Shown here piece after piece: positions 45,701 to 58,860 of a DNA stretch of 64,000 nucleotides. A program made the position numbers and the translations under genes. The notes beneath the pieces were generated by a model, which was not told the DNA's origin, searched no databases, and saw only the letters and a list, made by a program, of their open reading frames with translations. This DNA comes from Combretum micranthum. Lineage: Eukaryota; Streptophyta; Magnoliopsida; Myrtales; Combretaceae. Where the stretch lies: NCBI GenBank assembly GCA_024138025.1, contig JAMXBD010004352.1, forward strand, positions 1 through 64,000. Reading direction: 5' to 3'. Position 1 is the stretch's first letter, and every line of letters starts with the position of its first letter.

Positions 45701-47004
45701 AGGATGTAAGAATAGGGTATGGGTAGTGTGTAGTATAGGTTGTACTTGTGAATAGTAGACAAGACATCTACTTTACCGGTTGTAGAGAAAACACGGGAAA
45801 AAGGCTATAATTGTAATTTTTATAGACCGAAAATTATAAAATTGATATTTTTGAAATCCTCATAAAATTATGGTTCTAATGAATATTCGGAATATTTTTT
45901 GAGTTTCTGGTCGGGGCACTTTTTTCGTAATTGAACTCGGGAAGGCCCAGAATTGAAAAATTCCTGAATCTGAAACTTTTAAGGTTTAAAATATACTTTA
46001 AAAAATAATTCATATTCATTTACTTTAAAAAAATTTTTTATTATGAAACCGAAGGAAAGCGGATCTAGGGTTTCTAAGCTCCTCTCACTAAGCTTGAACT
46101 AGACCGATATAGGGTTTCGTTCCCCGGTTTCCGAAGTTTACTTGGTTACTAGGAAAACGGGATATAAAATTGTGAAATGAATAATAGTAAATAGTACTGA
46201 AAGACCAGCTAATTATCTGTAGTAATGAAATATAGACAAAATCGCCAAATTAGGAAATTCTAGTTATCGACGATTCATAAAACTAATATTTTAGAGGTCC
46301 TTATAAAAATATAAGTCTAACGGCATAACAACATATTTTTAATATTTCAAATCTCGAGGTACGCTTTTCGAAGTCGATACCTGACCGGGTTGGAAAAAGA
46401 TTGAAAGTTCGTCAATCTCGTCCTTCAAAGCATTCTAGTCTTAATACGGACCAACTACACCCTTTTTCTCTTATTTCAACTCCTTGGCTTAGGATACGGA
46501 CTATCAGATATAGGATACGGGGTTTCTTAGGAGTTTCGCGGACTTAGGTTTTCCGGTTGACTTTTTGGTTTATACCTTTGCCAATTTGGAACCTGATATT
46601 TTATGTGTATATAACATATCTGATTCGAGACATTTAATTTTAAGTTTGATTTTTATAAGTGTTTAATATCTCTCAACGTTTTTGGAATTCTTTGGATTGA
46701 GTTTTATTTCCGAAGGTTAATCACTATTTACTTCTTAATAATTTGTTTTAGGGCTCTATTTTACCTAAATTTATAAGTTGGAGTTAAATATAAAATTTGT
46801 CGTACGTAGAGGTGTTAGATTGGAAGTATATTAAGTTACTATTTTATTTCTAAGGGCTCTTATTTTTCTCACGATTCAGAAATTTCTGGATTCGTTCGGG
46901 ATTTGGGACTTGTCGAAGTTCGGTTTTAATTCGGAGTGATTTTCAGGGTTTTATTTTCAAGGTTTATTTTCAGAATTATTTATTGAAATTTTCCAGGGCT
47001 TACA
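42759..47004 (-). repeat. Solo LTR E, Tekay type, 4246 bp, complete
   Basis: On the minus strand it starts TGTAAGCCCTGG at 47004 and ends with TTGGGGCGTGACA at 42759. GCGGG flanks it on both sides (42754-42758 and 47005-47009), and LTR D continues across it. It begins with the ~0.83-kb 5' module and then, near 46170, a body like that of the LTRs at 5449 and 13037-16313 (TCCCGTTTTCCTAG). A TATA box lies at 45481-45487 and a 7-base G run at 45379-45385. Confidence 0.9.
45481..45487 (-). promoter_or_regulatory. LTR E TATA box
   Basis: AATATATAAACTC on the minus strand, followed by CTACTCTCTCTTCTC, equivalent to the TATA and CT-rich pair in the LTRs at 5449-8900 and 13037-16313. Confidence 0.5.
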
Positions 47005-47316
47005 GCGGGATTGCCGGAGTTGAAATTGTTTGATTGTCTTGACCTTTGTTGACTTTTGAAACTCCAGTTTGACTAGGGTTAGGATTTAATCCAACTTTGC
47101 CTAGAAATTGAGGGGTTTATATCAATGATTGGATAGGTGTTCCTTTCATGTCGGTTTTTAAATCAAATGATTTTTTAACTTTATTTTTGTTTTTGAAGAT
47201 TCTCTTATGAAATCCCGTGATCGAAATTGATTAAGGTTCGATTTCAACTTGGGTCAGACTTTAGGTTTCGATTCAGTTACTCCAAAACCATTCTCGAAAA
47301 AATTCGGGGGCTTACA
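47005..47316 (-). repeat. LTR D, right part (LTR 5' end)
   Basis: It continues LTR D after the GCGGG duplication and ends at 47316 (minus strand TGTAAGCCCCCGAATTTT). As in LTR C, the outermost ~196 bp precede a block (ATAAACCCCTCAATTTC, from 47120) that in LTRs G and H is the LTR start itself. Confidence 0.78.
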
Positions 47317-50117
47317 GTTCCCAATACTTAATTTATTACCTTGCTTATTATTATCATCTTGCTTCTTATATTTTCATCATTTTCATATTACATGCTCATA
47401 TACATGCATCATCAAATGATATTGTCTCAACAACATTAAAGTGGAATTTTTCTTTAATAGAGGAACTTGAAACTAAAACTCGTTTATTATGTAACTAGTC
47501 ACTAAATAAAGAAACTTGTCAACAACAACTTAGAAAATGTTTTTTTTTTTTCAACTTCTTCTCAAACTTTTCCCAACGTTTTCCTAAGTATCAATAAGGA
47601 TAATTTTACCAAGGAAACAAAGGAAAAAAAATGAAACAAACCTCTCTTAATGTATACATATCCTTACTAAATTGAGATTTTGTTATTACCCACATAGGAA
47701 AAAAAAATTATTTCTACAACTTCTTTTCAAAACCTACTAAGGCTTTTCTTATATAACGATGAAAATGATTTCCTAAATAAGTTAACTAAAAAATAAATAT
47801 TTCTTTTATTATGATAAGCCACATAAAGTTTATTAAACTTAATATTAATAATTCTTTGGTATGCAAAATTCTTCTCAAAAAGCTTACTTGTAAGATTTTG
47901 CCAACTCCAATAAAAAGCAATAACTAGACTAAGTTTTATAAGTTAAGCCAAAAATCAACTCATTAAATTATAAACTCACATAGAAAAATAGAGGTTGCTA
48001 AGTTTCTAACAATAAACCATTTTCAAAGAAATAAAAAGAATCTAAACATGATAAGCTACAAAAGAATAATAGATATTATCAAAAACTTAAGAAAATATTG
48101 AAACATGGTTTCCTTTCACATAAAATTGGTCAAAGAGTTAAAAGGCCAAGTTTTAGAAATGAAATTTATTTTTTAAGAAGCTGGAAAATGAAAATATAAG
48201 GAGAAAAATACTTGTTTATCAAAGCCATTTTTTTAAAAGGAAAATATCACAACTCAAATTTTATAGGTTATCAACAACTTAATAAAAATCTTGAAATTTT
48301 CATTTTTATCACTAGAAGTAAAATTTGTAGAAGACCAAAGCTAAGAGAGAATTTATTTTAGAAAATGAATTGGAAAACAAAATAAGGATATATTCATTTA
48401 TAAAAATAACCCAAGAATTTATAATGGTCATTCAAAACACTTAGAAAGGTAATTGTTAAAATTCAAGTTTAACACCTTAAGACATTTTTTACGAAATATA
48501 ATAATTGAGACAACACCATTGGAATTTTGCATACAATATGAGTTATATATATATATATATATATATTCAAAGGATTTTTCAATAATATAAATACCTATAT
48601 TTTTTCCAAGGGATTTTGGGATAAGGAAAAAGTTTGAGAAATTGTGTTTTGAGGAATTTGAAATTCGTAATGATTTTGTACCTCACCGTTTCCAAACCCA
48701 AATGTCTTTCATGACAAAAAATAACCTTAAAAATAGATAGATCTTTTCGAGTAAGTAGAAAACGTATATTATATGCGACATTCCAAGTTAAAATGAGCAA
48801 GTTATGACCATTTTAAGATAGAATTTCATTCTATGCGATTTTTGACGAACATAATGAAATAGAGTTAGAAAGTTTAAATAGAACTTCTACAAAATACTCA
48901 TCCCAGGTATTTCTTTTATCTAGGTGACGAGGAATACGCTATTTTTCTTCCCGATGATTATTACAACTAAGAAGATTGCAAAAAGGACAAGTGAGTTATT
49001 CTTTTTAATTTTATTCTTTACTTGTATTTGTAGAATCGTGGTATTAGAATACTAGAAAAAAACATCAAAATGGACATGTATGGGGAATTCAGGGATATGT
49101 ATATATGTGATTCATGCTTATGAGATGAAATGAGAATTAAGAATATCGCAACTTTGAATTGCTTGTTTAAGTATTTCGTCTACCTACATGTACGCTTGCT
49201 TATTGTTTGTTAGATTGTTTGATCGCTCCTAATAAACTTTAATAAGGTTTGACTTAAGAAAAATAAAATGCTCATGCATAGCATCCATCGAGTCACATTT
49301 CTTTCGGAAGGCTGCTACTCCTACGCGTAGAGTTAAATGAGCTGTTATCGTGCTGGGACACAGGCCCTGTTCCTTCCTGGAGAATCCACATTGCTGGGGA
49401 ATGTGACTCTAGGTTCAGAGAAGCCAACCGAACGCTTTGGGTAGGGGTCTGAGGACTAGCAGTAAAAGGTCAAGGATCTTCATCAACAATTCCCTAACCT
49501 TCGACACGAAGAGGTAAATCTGTTCTATATATGGTTTCTAGATAACTATATATATTTGTGTAATCATGTGATTATTACATAACATGCATAACATATGCGT
49601 GAAAAATTAAATGAACTTGTTTGAAAGCATGGTGCAAATGAGGGAATATCTCATTAAGCTACTTGTAAGCTTATACCCCCATAGATTTTTTTGAAACAGG
49701 TATACTCGTGGCTTTATTCGAAGATCATGACATTAAGGAAGTCATTGACGGATTTTAAACTTATATGGAGGTAATGGTGACATAGGATGAAGTTATTTTG
49801 TAAATTCCTTATTGTAAGGTATGCTATTTAGTATTTTGGAGACTTCTAAGAAGTGTATTTATATTGACTTGAAGACAATAGCAGGGGTATGCCCTTAAGA
49901 TTTGTAATCAACCATGTTTTATTTTATGATAAGTATTCTCCTTGCCTTGTTACTTAATCATTATCAATGTAAATTGCACTACTCCAATGCATTTCCCTAG
50001 TTGTGATGCATGCCTTATACATGGTATGGAAGCCTTCGTAACTAAGATAGTCATTCTTAGGCTTTAGTATTATGTATTGCGGACTGCCACGTTTAGGGTA
50101 CCCCTTGGGGCGTGACT
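47317..50117 (+). repeat. LTR F, Tekay type, plus strand, 5' truncated
   Basis: It begins abruptly at the end of LTR D, at a point that corresponds to about 1.3 kb into LTR G (TTCCCAATACTT, G copy near 62272). It contains AGATCTTTTCGAGTA near 48742 and ends with GGTACCCCTTGGGGCGTGAC at 50097-50116. An AT dinucleotide run lies at 48544-48566. The 5' part is missing. Confidence 0.75.
48544..48566. repeat. AT dinucleotide microsatellite
   Basis: About eleven AT units inside LTR F. Confidence 0.8.
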
Positions 50118-50410
50118 AGATCTATCTATTTCTAATGTTATTTTTGACATTTAAGGCCATTTGGGTTTTAAAAAGGGTCGATACAAAATAGATACGAAAA
50201 TTGCAGTCTTTAAACTTGAAATTTTCCAAGTTTTACTTCACTTAGATACTTTATAACAAACCTATAAATATTTATACTTTTGTAAATCATTTAACATTAA
50301 TAATAACTCTTATTATATGCATGATCCTTGATAAGTGTCTAAAGATCCTTATTATTCACATTACTTTGATAGTATATTATATAGATTTTATGTGAATTAT
50401 TAAAAAAAAG
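50118..50410 (-). repeat. LTR J fragment, Tekay type, minus strand
   Basis: AGATCTATCTATTTCTAATG at its left end and ATATGCATGATCCTTG near 50315 match the region of LTR D around 40319-40480. Both ends are broken. Confidence 0.6.
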
Positions 50411-51270
50411 GATATTTATATGGTTAAAATGTTAATTTCAAGGATAAAGGAAGATTTTAAGGTTAATAAAGACAATTGGATGAGTTAAGCAAGATTTTGT
50501 TGAAGAAATAGGAATTTGGAAGATTTACAACTACACAAGGATTAACACGAGTTGTGTAGAACACTGGTGTTGGAGTCAAAAAGCGACCAACAAGCATTTT
50601 AAAAGTGGACAACCTGCCAACACAAGCTGTGTTTGTGGTCGTGTAGCCTCAAATTTCATCATTGTCACCAGTTTATAATGTACACAGGCTTGAACACAGG
50701 CCATATAGGATGCCCATGTAGGACCAGATTTGCCTTTTTCTATAAATAGCGGCCTTAACTCGTCTTTTTCATATCATTTCATTAATCTTCTTCCTTTTTA
50801 CGAACCCTAGAGAGAAAAATAGGTATTGAGAGTGGTTGCAAGGTTATTGGAGATCACAAGACTTCATCTTTAAGGGTTATAATCATAAATCCTTACTATT
50901 TTTCCTTATTCTATCATTATAATTCTTATTCTATGGAAAAATAGATCTTTTTGCCCTAGATCGTGAGAAACCTTAACCCCAATGTAGAGATTGGATTATT
51001 TTGTTAATGGAAGTTTGTGTTTTTCTTGAATCTATTCACATGATTTGATTATTCTTTGAATTAATATGTGCACTATTACATTCATTGTTTGATTCTTATT
51101 GATTTAATCAACAGATTGATTGATGAGATAGATCTAGCATGAATAGTGAAGTTTGAATGTGACTCTAGATTAGATTGCATGAACTTTCTGTATAAATATT
51201 AAATCTTTTTAGGGAATCATGAACTCTAATATAATTTTGTATGTATCTAATGACGAAAGACATTTCCATT
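50411..51270 (+). other. Unclassified LTR-like stretch with TATA box
   Basis: It contains ACACGAGTTGTGTAG, ACACAAGCTGTGT and ACACAGGCC motifs at 50540-50705 and then a clear TATAAATAGCGG at 50741, with a leader-like region beginning GAACCCTAGAGAG near 50802. Such features are seen in the LTRs of some Ty3/gypsy (Tat-like) elements. No LTR ends, primer-binding site or coding part was found, so its class is uncertain. Confidence 0.35.
50741..50748 (+). promoter_or_regulatory. TATA box of the unclassified LTR-like stretch
   Basis: TATAAATAGCGG followed about 60 bp later by GAACCCTAGAGAG. Form and spacing suit a plant core promoter; its host or element origin is unclear. Confidence 0.5.
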
Positions 51271-51810
51271 TGTAAACCCCTAAATTTTATGCTAAGTTTA
51301 TGCTTAAACCCTAGAATCAAAAGTCAACCAGAAACCCTAAAAGTCAACAAAGCCTATAACAAACCCTAGTGTTTAGATCCAACAATTCCGTGCTCTTAAG
51401 CCTATAATAATAAAATTGAGATAATCATATATTATAGTTCGTAATAATATAGTAAAGCCTCAAAAGATCATATTTGTCAAATTTTAGTTTGTTTCGGACC
51501 CGAATAGGATCGGTTTTCAGAACCGGGGTCTGGACAGGCGAAATGGTGAAAATATTTCGATGATACTGTTGGATTCGTAATAATATAATGATTCAAAAAT
51601 ATCAGTTTTATAATTTTTTAGTAACTAAAAATATCATATATCACACTATTACGTATTTTCTTTACTACTGGTATTAATTTGTCTTGTCTACTATTCATAT
51701 TACTATTCTATACTATTCACTACTATTCATCTATCTCTACTTTTTCTTATTACCTATATACCTATTTCTGGCAATTTTCATTTCCAATACTATTATTATA
51801 ATTATATATG
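51271..51810 (+). repeat. LTR H fragment, Tekay type, 5' end
   Basis: It starts TGTAAACCCCTAAATTTT and shares order and sequence with the beginning of LTR G at 60955 (GTTTATGCTTAAA, TTTAGATCC, GTATTTTCTTTACTAC). It fades out near 51810, leaving only about 0.5 kb. Confidence 0.7.
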
Positions 51811-53130
51811 TTAAAATAAATGTTTAAAAATAATTTTATTAGATATTAAATTTCATTTGAAACAATAAAGATACACTTAAAAGAATGTTATGATGCATAT
51901 AAATCAATTTGTCATTCTCTATTATAATTAATATATCAGTTTAAGCTCAAGTATGAAAAACCCAAGAACAATACTAGATTAATAGTTATTTCCTCGCTTT
52001 TTTTTTATTTTTTTTTTATATAAGTGCGTTAGTGGGCCAAACCGTTTAACTCGTAGGCCAACCCACTTTAGCCCGTGGGTTAAACAAGCTGGGTAAATTT
52101 GAGCCATTTTTAAATAGGCTGAAAAAAGTTAGCCCTAACCATTTTCAAATGGGTTAAATGAGCTGGCCCACAGGCATAATCCACTTGTCCTCCTCTTGTT
52201 TGAATGCCAATGCTCCACTATCATGGGTGGGATTTTCTAAACCCGAGCAACTATTTCCATGGATTTTAAATTCATTAGAAAGTTAAAATATTGGCTTGGT
52301 CTATTAAGTCTAAAACCTTTAGAAAATTGATTCTTCTTATAAAAACAAAAATTGGTCTAAATTGTGTAGTTTAAAAACATATTTTGGCAAAATTACAAGC
52401 CCCAATATTATTCATTTTAGCTTGAAAACATATAGATTCATAAAATAGTTATTTTAAATTAGATTGAAGTACTACAATCTTATAAAATTATGAACTATTT
52501 TATGAAATAAAAATGGAGCTAACTAGTAAAAAAAAAATTTGAGGGTCGATATATCTTAATACTTGAGATGACAATACAATAACAATTCTATCTCAATCGG
52601 GATTCCATTTGGGACCCCTGTTTTCTAAAATTGTTTAATTTATGAAATTTAAAAAGCCTAGAAATTTTCTTTTTGCCAAAGGACTTGTAATTCATGCAAT
52701 TTAAAACGTCAATCACCATTTAAAATTAAGGAAAATCAATTGAACTGCTCTATGACCACTACAGACCCAACATGACTAAATTTAAAAAAAATAGACAAAA
52801 ATGAGGTGTCTACACTAGCAATTCATATTAATGGATCATAATCATATCTTTATTTTGTATGAGTTAATGTAAGTTCCGAAAGAGTTCCAAAAGCACATAA
52901 TATGCATAGTGATAACAAATAATTAAGTTACAACATAGTTATGTTTATTTATATTGTCATTATTCATCGTATCGTAAGTTGAATTATAGTCTCACTATGA
53001 TCATCGTATTGTGAGTTGAAATTGCATTGTCTCACTATAATTATGTTCATTTATAATCACGCCACACTCGTATTCGTTATCATTTCCTCTTCATGTTATC
53101 GTATCGTATCAGCAACAGGACAAAAGTATT
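51811..53130. other. Non-coding AT-rich stretch
   Basis: No convincing ORF or RNA gene. A segment at about 52025-52190 has alternating GTGGG/GGGTTAA/GGCCAACCCA words of the kind found in degenerate plant repeats, but I cannot assign it. The rest, up to the presumed polyadenylation region of the gene, shows nothing recognisable. Confidence 0.3.
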
Positions 53131-53136
53131 TTTATT
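53131..53136 (-). terminator. Candidate polyadenylation signal of the PITP gene
   Basis: AATAAA on the minus strand, about 195 nt beyond the stop codon. It is the only canonical hexamer I noticed close downstream; plant genes often use variants, so the site is tentative. Confidence 0.4.
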
Positions 53137-53330
53137 ATTTCAATTATAAAATATCTATATACACACATGAAATCTAACTATGTAATTGAATTAGTGAATA
53201 AATAGCATACAATATTTTGTAATGATTTGATACACTCCAAAATTCCTATTCAGATTGTGTAAACAAGACATCTATTGATAAAATTTTTCTGGTATTTGTA
53301 CTAACAAATTTAAGATTGATAAGTTCATCC

Positions 53331-56300
53331 TCACGACTCCTGCATGCAAAGCGGCTGCTGCTTGGTTTCTAGCTGAGGCCTTTCGCCATAGACACCCTCG
53401 TCAGCAATTGGAAATCTAAGTTCAAGATCGTCCGCATTCTTCAATGGAGCCGGCTTACCGCTTTTCTGTTTTTGTGCAAGCATACAAAAAAAGGGAAAGT
53501 TGAAGTTAACTGGATACTAATCAAGAATTTGAATGTAGGATACATGGGAAACGTAGAACGGATGCAACAGAAGTAATTATGTGACATTACATCCAACAAA
53601 TACTTCAGTGCTTATAACTTGTCATGGGGACAAGCAGAACATCTGGGTAGATAACCTTCATGGCCCTACTTATATCATTTAATGTAGCATGGGAGGACAC
53701 ACGTGCAAATATACCAGTAGATATGTATAAGTATGGGGTGTCATGCTATTATTTCCTTTGATTCTTACTTAGATAGATTGGACAAAGATCAAATGAAAGC
53801 CACATTCATAGAAAAATTTCAAATCTCCTTAAGGACTTCTGAGCACGACAATGATAAATTTTAGATCCACAACCATGTATTCTAAAGCGTCATCCTATGT
53901 AGATATAGCTGGGATTTGAACCTAACACTCTTTTACTTTAAAATTATCATAAGTTTTAGTTGCATCAGCAGCTCATATTAATGATTAAATTTATTAATTG
54001 ATGTTGTATTTACATGCATTGATCAACAGAACTTTCATGTCACTGCAGCAAAGCTCAAAATCAAAACAACTGTGTTTAAGAGGGCAATAAATCAAACACA
54101 GGAAAAAAAAATGCAACTAGGTGGATACATCCCTGGTGACAAGGAAAAAAGCAAAGAGAGATCAATGAAATCACCAGCAAGGAAATATAAGAATTTATAT
54201 ATCACAAATCTCCAGCCAAGCAACACCCACCATTCAAGAAATCGGTGCATAAGTGTGAGGATCGAACTTTATTCATAACTCTGACTATAATCCTTAAAGG
54301 CTTTCTTACCTCATTTAACAAATGGTTGCCTTGTAGATCAAGTTCTCGTATTTGTTGCAACGTCATCCCAAACCATTCATCAATCCAGCTGAAACAATTC
54401 CGGTGGCTTTCGATGAAAAGAGCCCTTTCACCCTGCAAGAAGACATACTATGGTTAAGATCTGCTGTTGCAGAATTGTTTGAAGCAGAATAAGTAAGTGT
54501 CAAGTCAGAGAGAACCAAATGCAGTAGACATTAGGATGTTATAAACACGAAGGTGCATGGAAACAAAAAACAAGGATTACCATTTAGTTTGGACAGTGGA
54601 TAATGGATGAAGCTAGTTATACGGTGATGAAAATTGCATAATTAGAGTGAGTATATTAGATTACAATATTTGTATTTTGAAGTTTGACACAACAATATAA
54701 AAGCAATTTAAGTGCAATTATATCCGTAAATGCACATAGAGCTATAAAAGAATAGAATGACTACCACAATCCTACACTAAAAACACAGAAAATTTATGTA
54801 GCAAAGTGCAAAGAAACAATTTCCCTTAGCAGAGTGATGGATAGCACGCAAAATTTGCACTATCTTGCACTACTATCACTGTAAGAACTTACAAATTTAA
54901 ATGTGAAGTGAGATGAATTTTAGATCCATAGCTAACTGAGCTTAAAGCTTAAGCTTGTTGTCTTATATTTACTCATTTAACAGTTCTACTCTGGGATAGA
55001 AATTCTGATTAAGCCCATTGAGTGGATCACTAGATCAAATTTGATTAATCAAACATGAGAACTCCAGCTATGATACCATAATAAATTTTAAATAAACAAA
55101 CAACCTATTAGATCTGTCAAACGGATATTAATAGAAAAAGTTCATGCTTCTAAATTTAATAATTGATGCTTGGAGCAAATCACAATAACATATCACTACT
55201 AGTATTATAAACTGCTAATGAGTAACTAGTCAACTCAAAGAAATTGTAAAGAAAATGATTCTCAAGTTTATTTATTTTTTTTTTGGGTATGTATGATGAA
55301 CATAACCATTACCAAATTTAAACAAATTGAAACGGTATCTCAAAATTTAAAAACAAGTTTCAGATAATTTACCGAAATCATTGCTTGCTCAAGTCGGTAA
55401 CCAAAGCCCCAGTAAGGGGCATCTACTGTTACTAATTTGTATGCTGTCATCACTGGATTGCACTTATCCTGCAAATGTTGACACCTCATGATTGAGAATA
55501 GCAGATCAATAATAGCACAGCCAGTTTGCATCTACTAACCAAATTCCCATTAGTGCTCTAAGAAAGTACATGCTCAGTTCTACACAACTTAGTGAATTGC
55601 ATAATGAAAAAAGACAAATGTTCTGAATTCGTTACCATATAGTTTTTACAAACTCCAGACCATGTCAGGTTTTGAAGTTCTTATATTTTATGGATTCATA
55701 TGAAGAAATAATGGATAAGAAAGAAAGAAAGGTTAAAGAAAAGCAGCTCTTGTAAACGATGGAAATTGAGAACTGGAAGTGGGGCAGCTAAGAGAAAAAC
55801 ACGCAGCGACTATCTTCTTTTCTCTGTATTGCTAAAGGCTAGGGCTTCCTTAAGGGAGAAACAAGTAGCTTTGTATGAAGAGAGGTAATCATAATACTAT
55901 AATATGCAGATATTATTAGCTTATACATGGTAGATATCACACCTGCCAGCCTTCCAGAAGTGGACCACGTCCAGTCTCCATTGATTTAAATTTGGAGAAG
56001 TCTACTCCACTGTTTCCAATTACATAACTCCAATAATCTGTTGCAGCTGATGCAATATCAATAACTTCTACCTGCCTGGCTGCTAGTTGATCTTTGTTGA
56101 GACAATGAACCTAATTTTATTACAGGTTAGAATGCAATATTTATGCAGAGAAGTAAAAGGGACTGCACATCGATCAACTCCACACTGTATGGAAGTTCTA
56201 GAGTCAGTCAAATTTCTTTAAACGTCAAACCTCAGACTTTCAAGAGAAGATACAAAGAGCATAAAACTTTCCAAACTTACATTTTCTGATCGCCCATTGT

Positions 56301-58697
56301 CAGCCATATGGATAGTTTCAATTGTTAGGCAAAACTTGGTAAAGTATGGACACTGCAAATAAGTTATAGTTAAAATAAATCACTCACTGTTATCTGAAAT
56401 TCTAGTGGCAGAAGAAAGGAATGAAGAGAACTCCAAGAAGGCATTGGTTACCTTAACAACTAAAGGAAAGACATCCATTGCAGATCAAAGCCAGAAGCAT
56501 GTCAGTCCTTGTCCCAGAAGTAGAAGCAAAAGTTTCAAACAAAAAGAAATCATAGGGACAGGAAATGACCTGTTTTACATCTTGGATATGCATTCCAAGC
56601 TTCTTCTTGCAAAACAAGAGCATCTGCTGGAGCAAAAGCAGTAAGCCAAGCTGGAGCTTTGCTGGAAAGAAAGACAAAATATAAGAAAGAAAATCAGAAT
56701 GAGGTATTCATAGAAGGAATACAAAATTTACAGGATCAATGCAATATTACAAAAAGAAGGTTATCACCACTAGAGAAGAAATCCAGTGGAGTTATTATTG
56801 GCTGACAATGAGAGCATAGAACTTCTATCAATTTATGCACAGGCAAGTATTAAATTAACTCCTGAGAATAACTAATAAGAATGCACATACACAAATCTAT
56901 GCATATCAATTGGATGGCATCAGCTGTTATTTGCAGCCCAAGCATTACAATGTTTGAAAAGCCTCTATAAGGAAATATTATCATATGCAGCTGTAGAGAT
57001 TTGATTTTGCTATACAATTAAATGGTCAATGATATCTAGTTTCGTTGCCAATCCTCTTCCTACTCTCTACGCTGGTTATAATATACAAGTGCAAGGGCAA
57101 ATACAGCTGGTCTTTTCTGTTGAGCATGCAGAGCTACTAGCACCCTTCCTCGCTCCATGATATCTCAGGATCAATATTATCCTGAATGCAACAAGTGTCA
57201 AGTATCTTATACTACCATCAAACCACAATCAATTAAGATTACTTCGAACAGCCATTCCTCTGAAACATCCATCCAAGTTTCACACACTTGCTTCAAATAC
57301 TTGCTTGAATGCATGCAGTCGCATCAAATCAAAACTCATGAGTTCAAATAATTGGGACACAAACAGGAATAACTTACCTAACTATCTGATGTCACACTTT
57401 CACCATATTCACATATATATGACTAGTAATTTAGTATTCAATGATATGGCCCACATTCTCTAGTTTCCTTAGGGAAAGTAACAAACCAAGAAAAGTTCCT
57501 TGCTTCGTAAAGAACATTACAGAAACAACAACAAGAGCAGCTTTTACTTGAATCCTTCGATCTAATACCAGTTGCTTCAGCATCAATACTCATATTTTAC
57601 AGACTTTATAAAGTATAATAGTGATACTAATGGTGGTTTTACCTCTGCAAGCGGTAAACTTTAGAAGTATATTGTCCCTTTCCGAATTCATCATCTTCAA
57701 AGGGTCTATTCTCCAATATATCAACCCCCTCTGTATCAGTTCTACTTTGTTGTTGCATTTTATTGACCATGTACATTTGAGCTATTTGATACTGCAGTTT
57801 CAACACATTTATCATCAAAGTTAGAACATCACCTGCTTATCATGATCATATAGCCAAATATCATATACAATATATAAAAAGAAATTATATTCTAAGATAA
57901 ATTTACCTCTTCCAATGACATGGGCATAACAATGCGGCTTCGCAGCAAGAAGTGAGAAATTAAGGAAAATTCAAGGAGATATCCAAGAGGTTACAAAATT
58001 TCAGCTCCCAATTGCACTTGCGGCATGTCATAAATAGGGAAATGAAAAAGAAATTGTAACTTCAGCCGAAAATCACGAATTCTTTCTGTTATCTATCAGA
58101 AATACATGCCAGTTTCATGACTGCACAGAGACCTCATCAAAACACGAGTTATAAGGTTGAGCTAATGCATGTAAGAGAGGTATAACTACAGCTATAAAAT
58201 TTCTTTCCAACTGAAACTAAGCTATTATAACAAACCTAAAACAGGACAAAATGAAAAGAGAGAAAGAGAGAGAGATAAAGATCAGCCATTGTTATGAAAA
58301 AGGTTAATTTGGTGACAACTGCGTAAGATGATCATATCCTGAGATTGCATACATTAAAAATTTTTCAATAAAACAATACACCCAATAATTCAGAAAACAT
58401 CCTAAGTAGAATTAAAAACTAGCTGGGATGTTTTGATCAGTTTAAGTTACTTAACAAAGAAGCCACAATAACATTCAAGCCTCAAAAAGAAAAAAGGAGA
58501 GAGAACCCGGTTCACAAAATCGAAACTTTATTTTCTGATGAATTCTTCATGCAAAAAAGAAAAAAAAAAAGGAAAATAACAAATACCCATCTCTCGTTAA
58601 TTTTTTAAAAATGTTTTTTGGAAATTAAAAGAAAACAATAAAAGAAAAGATATGTAGTAAAAAACAAAAAAGGATACAATTCCTTCAACTGAACCAT
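53331..58697 (-). CDS. Phosphatidylinositol transfer protein (IP_trans/PITP family), 10 coding exons, 297 aa
   Basis: Predicted to move phosphatidylinositol and phosphatidylcholine between membranes in the cytoplasm. Coding exons on the minus strand: 58697-58678, 57937-57907, 57791-57643, 56661-56570, 56459-56452, 56352-56281, 56110-55943, 55468-55373, 54432-54310 and 53465-53331 (stop TGA). All introns are GT-AG and the sum is 894 nt with no internal stop. The start is MVQLKEF, split by intron 1, then RIVMPMSLEEYQIAQMY. GQYTSK places Thr59 and Lys61 at the residues that bind the inositol headgroup in mammalian PITP-alpha. Later come KAPAWLTAFAPADAL, WNAYPRCKT, NPVMTAYKLVTVDAPYWGFG and WIDEWFGMTLQQIREL. 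A ~45-residue polar tail ends the protein. It is the only intact host gene seen, with retrotransposon remnants on both sides. Confidence 0.93.
56452..56459 (-). other. 8-nt microexon of the PITP gene
   Basis: Exon 4 ends with one base (G) of a codon and the exon at 56352-56281 begins in phase 0 with Cys-Pro-Tyr, so eight bases are needed between them. The minus strand at this place reads AG, TTGTTAAG, GTAACC, giving GTT-GTT-AAG (Val-Val-Lys). The family has Val-Ile-Lys here. The acceptor is preceded by a pyrimidine-rich run (GATGTCTTTCCTTT). The microexon is inferred from phase, splice signals and family sequence. Confidence 0.8.
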
Positions 58698-58860
58698 GTG
58701 TTAGCTTTGGAATGTAGAGAGAGAAAAGAGAGATGACGTGTGTGGTAGTGGATGCAATTGAAGTAACGCTAACGCACGTCGAGAAAAGGAGGGGAGGAAG
58801 AGGAAGAGGAAGAGAAGAAGAATGGTCAGGGTGGGGGTGGTGATGGGAATTGGGGATCAT
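58698..58860 (-). other. Probable 5' UTR of the PITP gene
   Basis: CT-rich sequence (CTTCTTCTCTTCC, TCTCTTTTCTCTCTC) typical of plant 5' UTRs leads to the start codon in the context AACACATGG. An upstream ATG at 58860-58858 is out of frame with the main start, so the transcript may begin downstream of it. The cap site is not visible in the sequence. Confidence 0.5.

Noticed and set aside
56405..56677. Open frames of 74-79 codons overlapping PITP introns
   Set aside because: They cross intron sequence and the microexon; no homology was seen, and the spliced gene explains the region.
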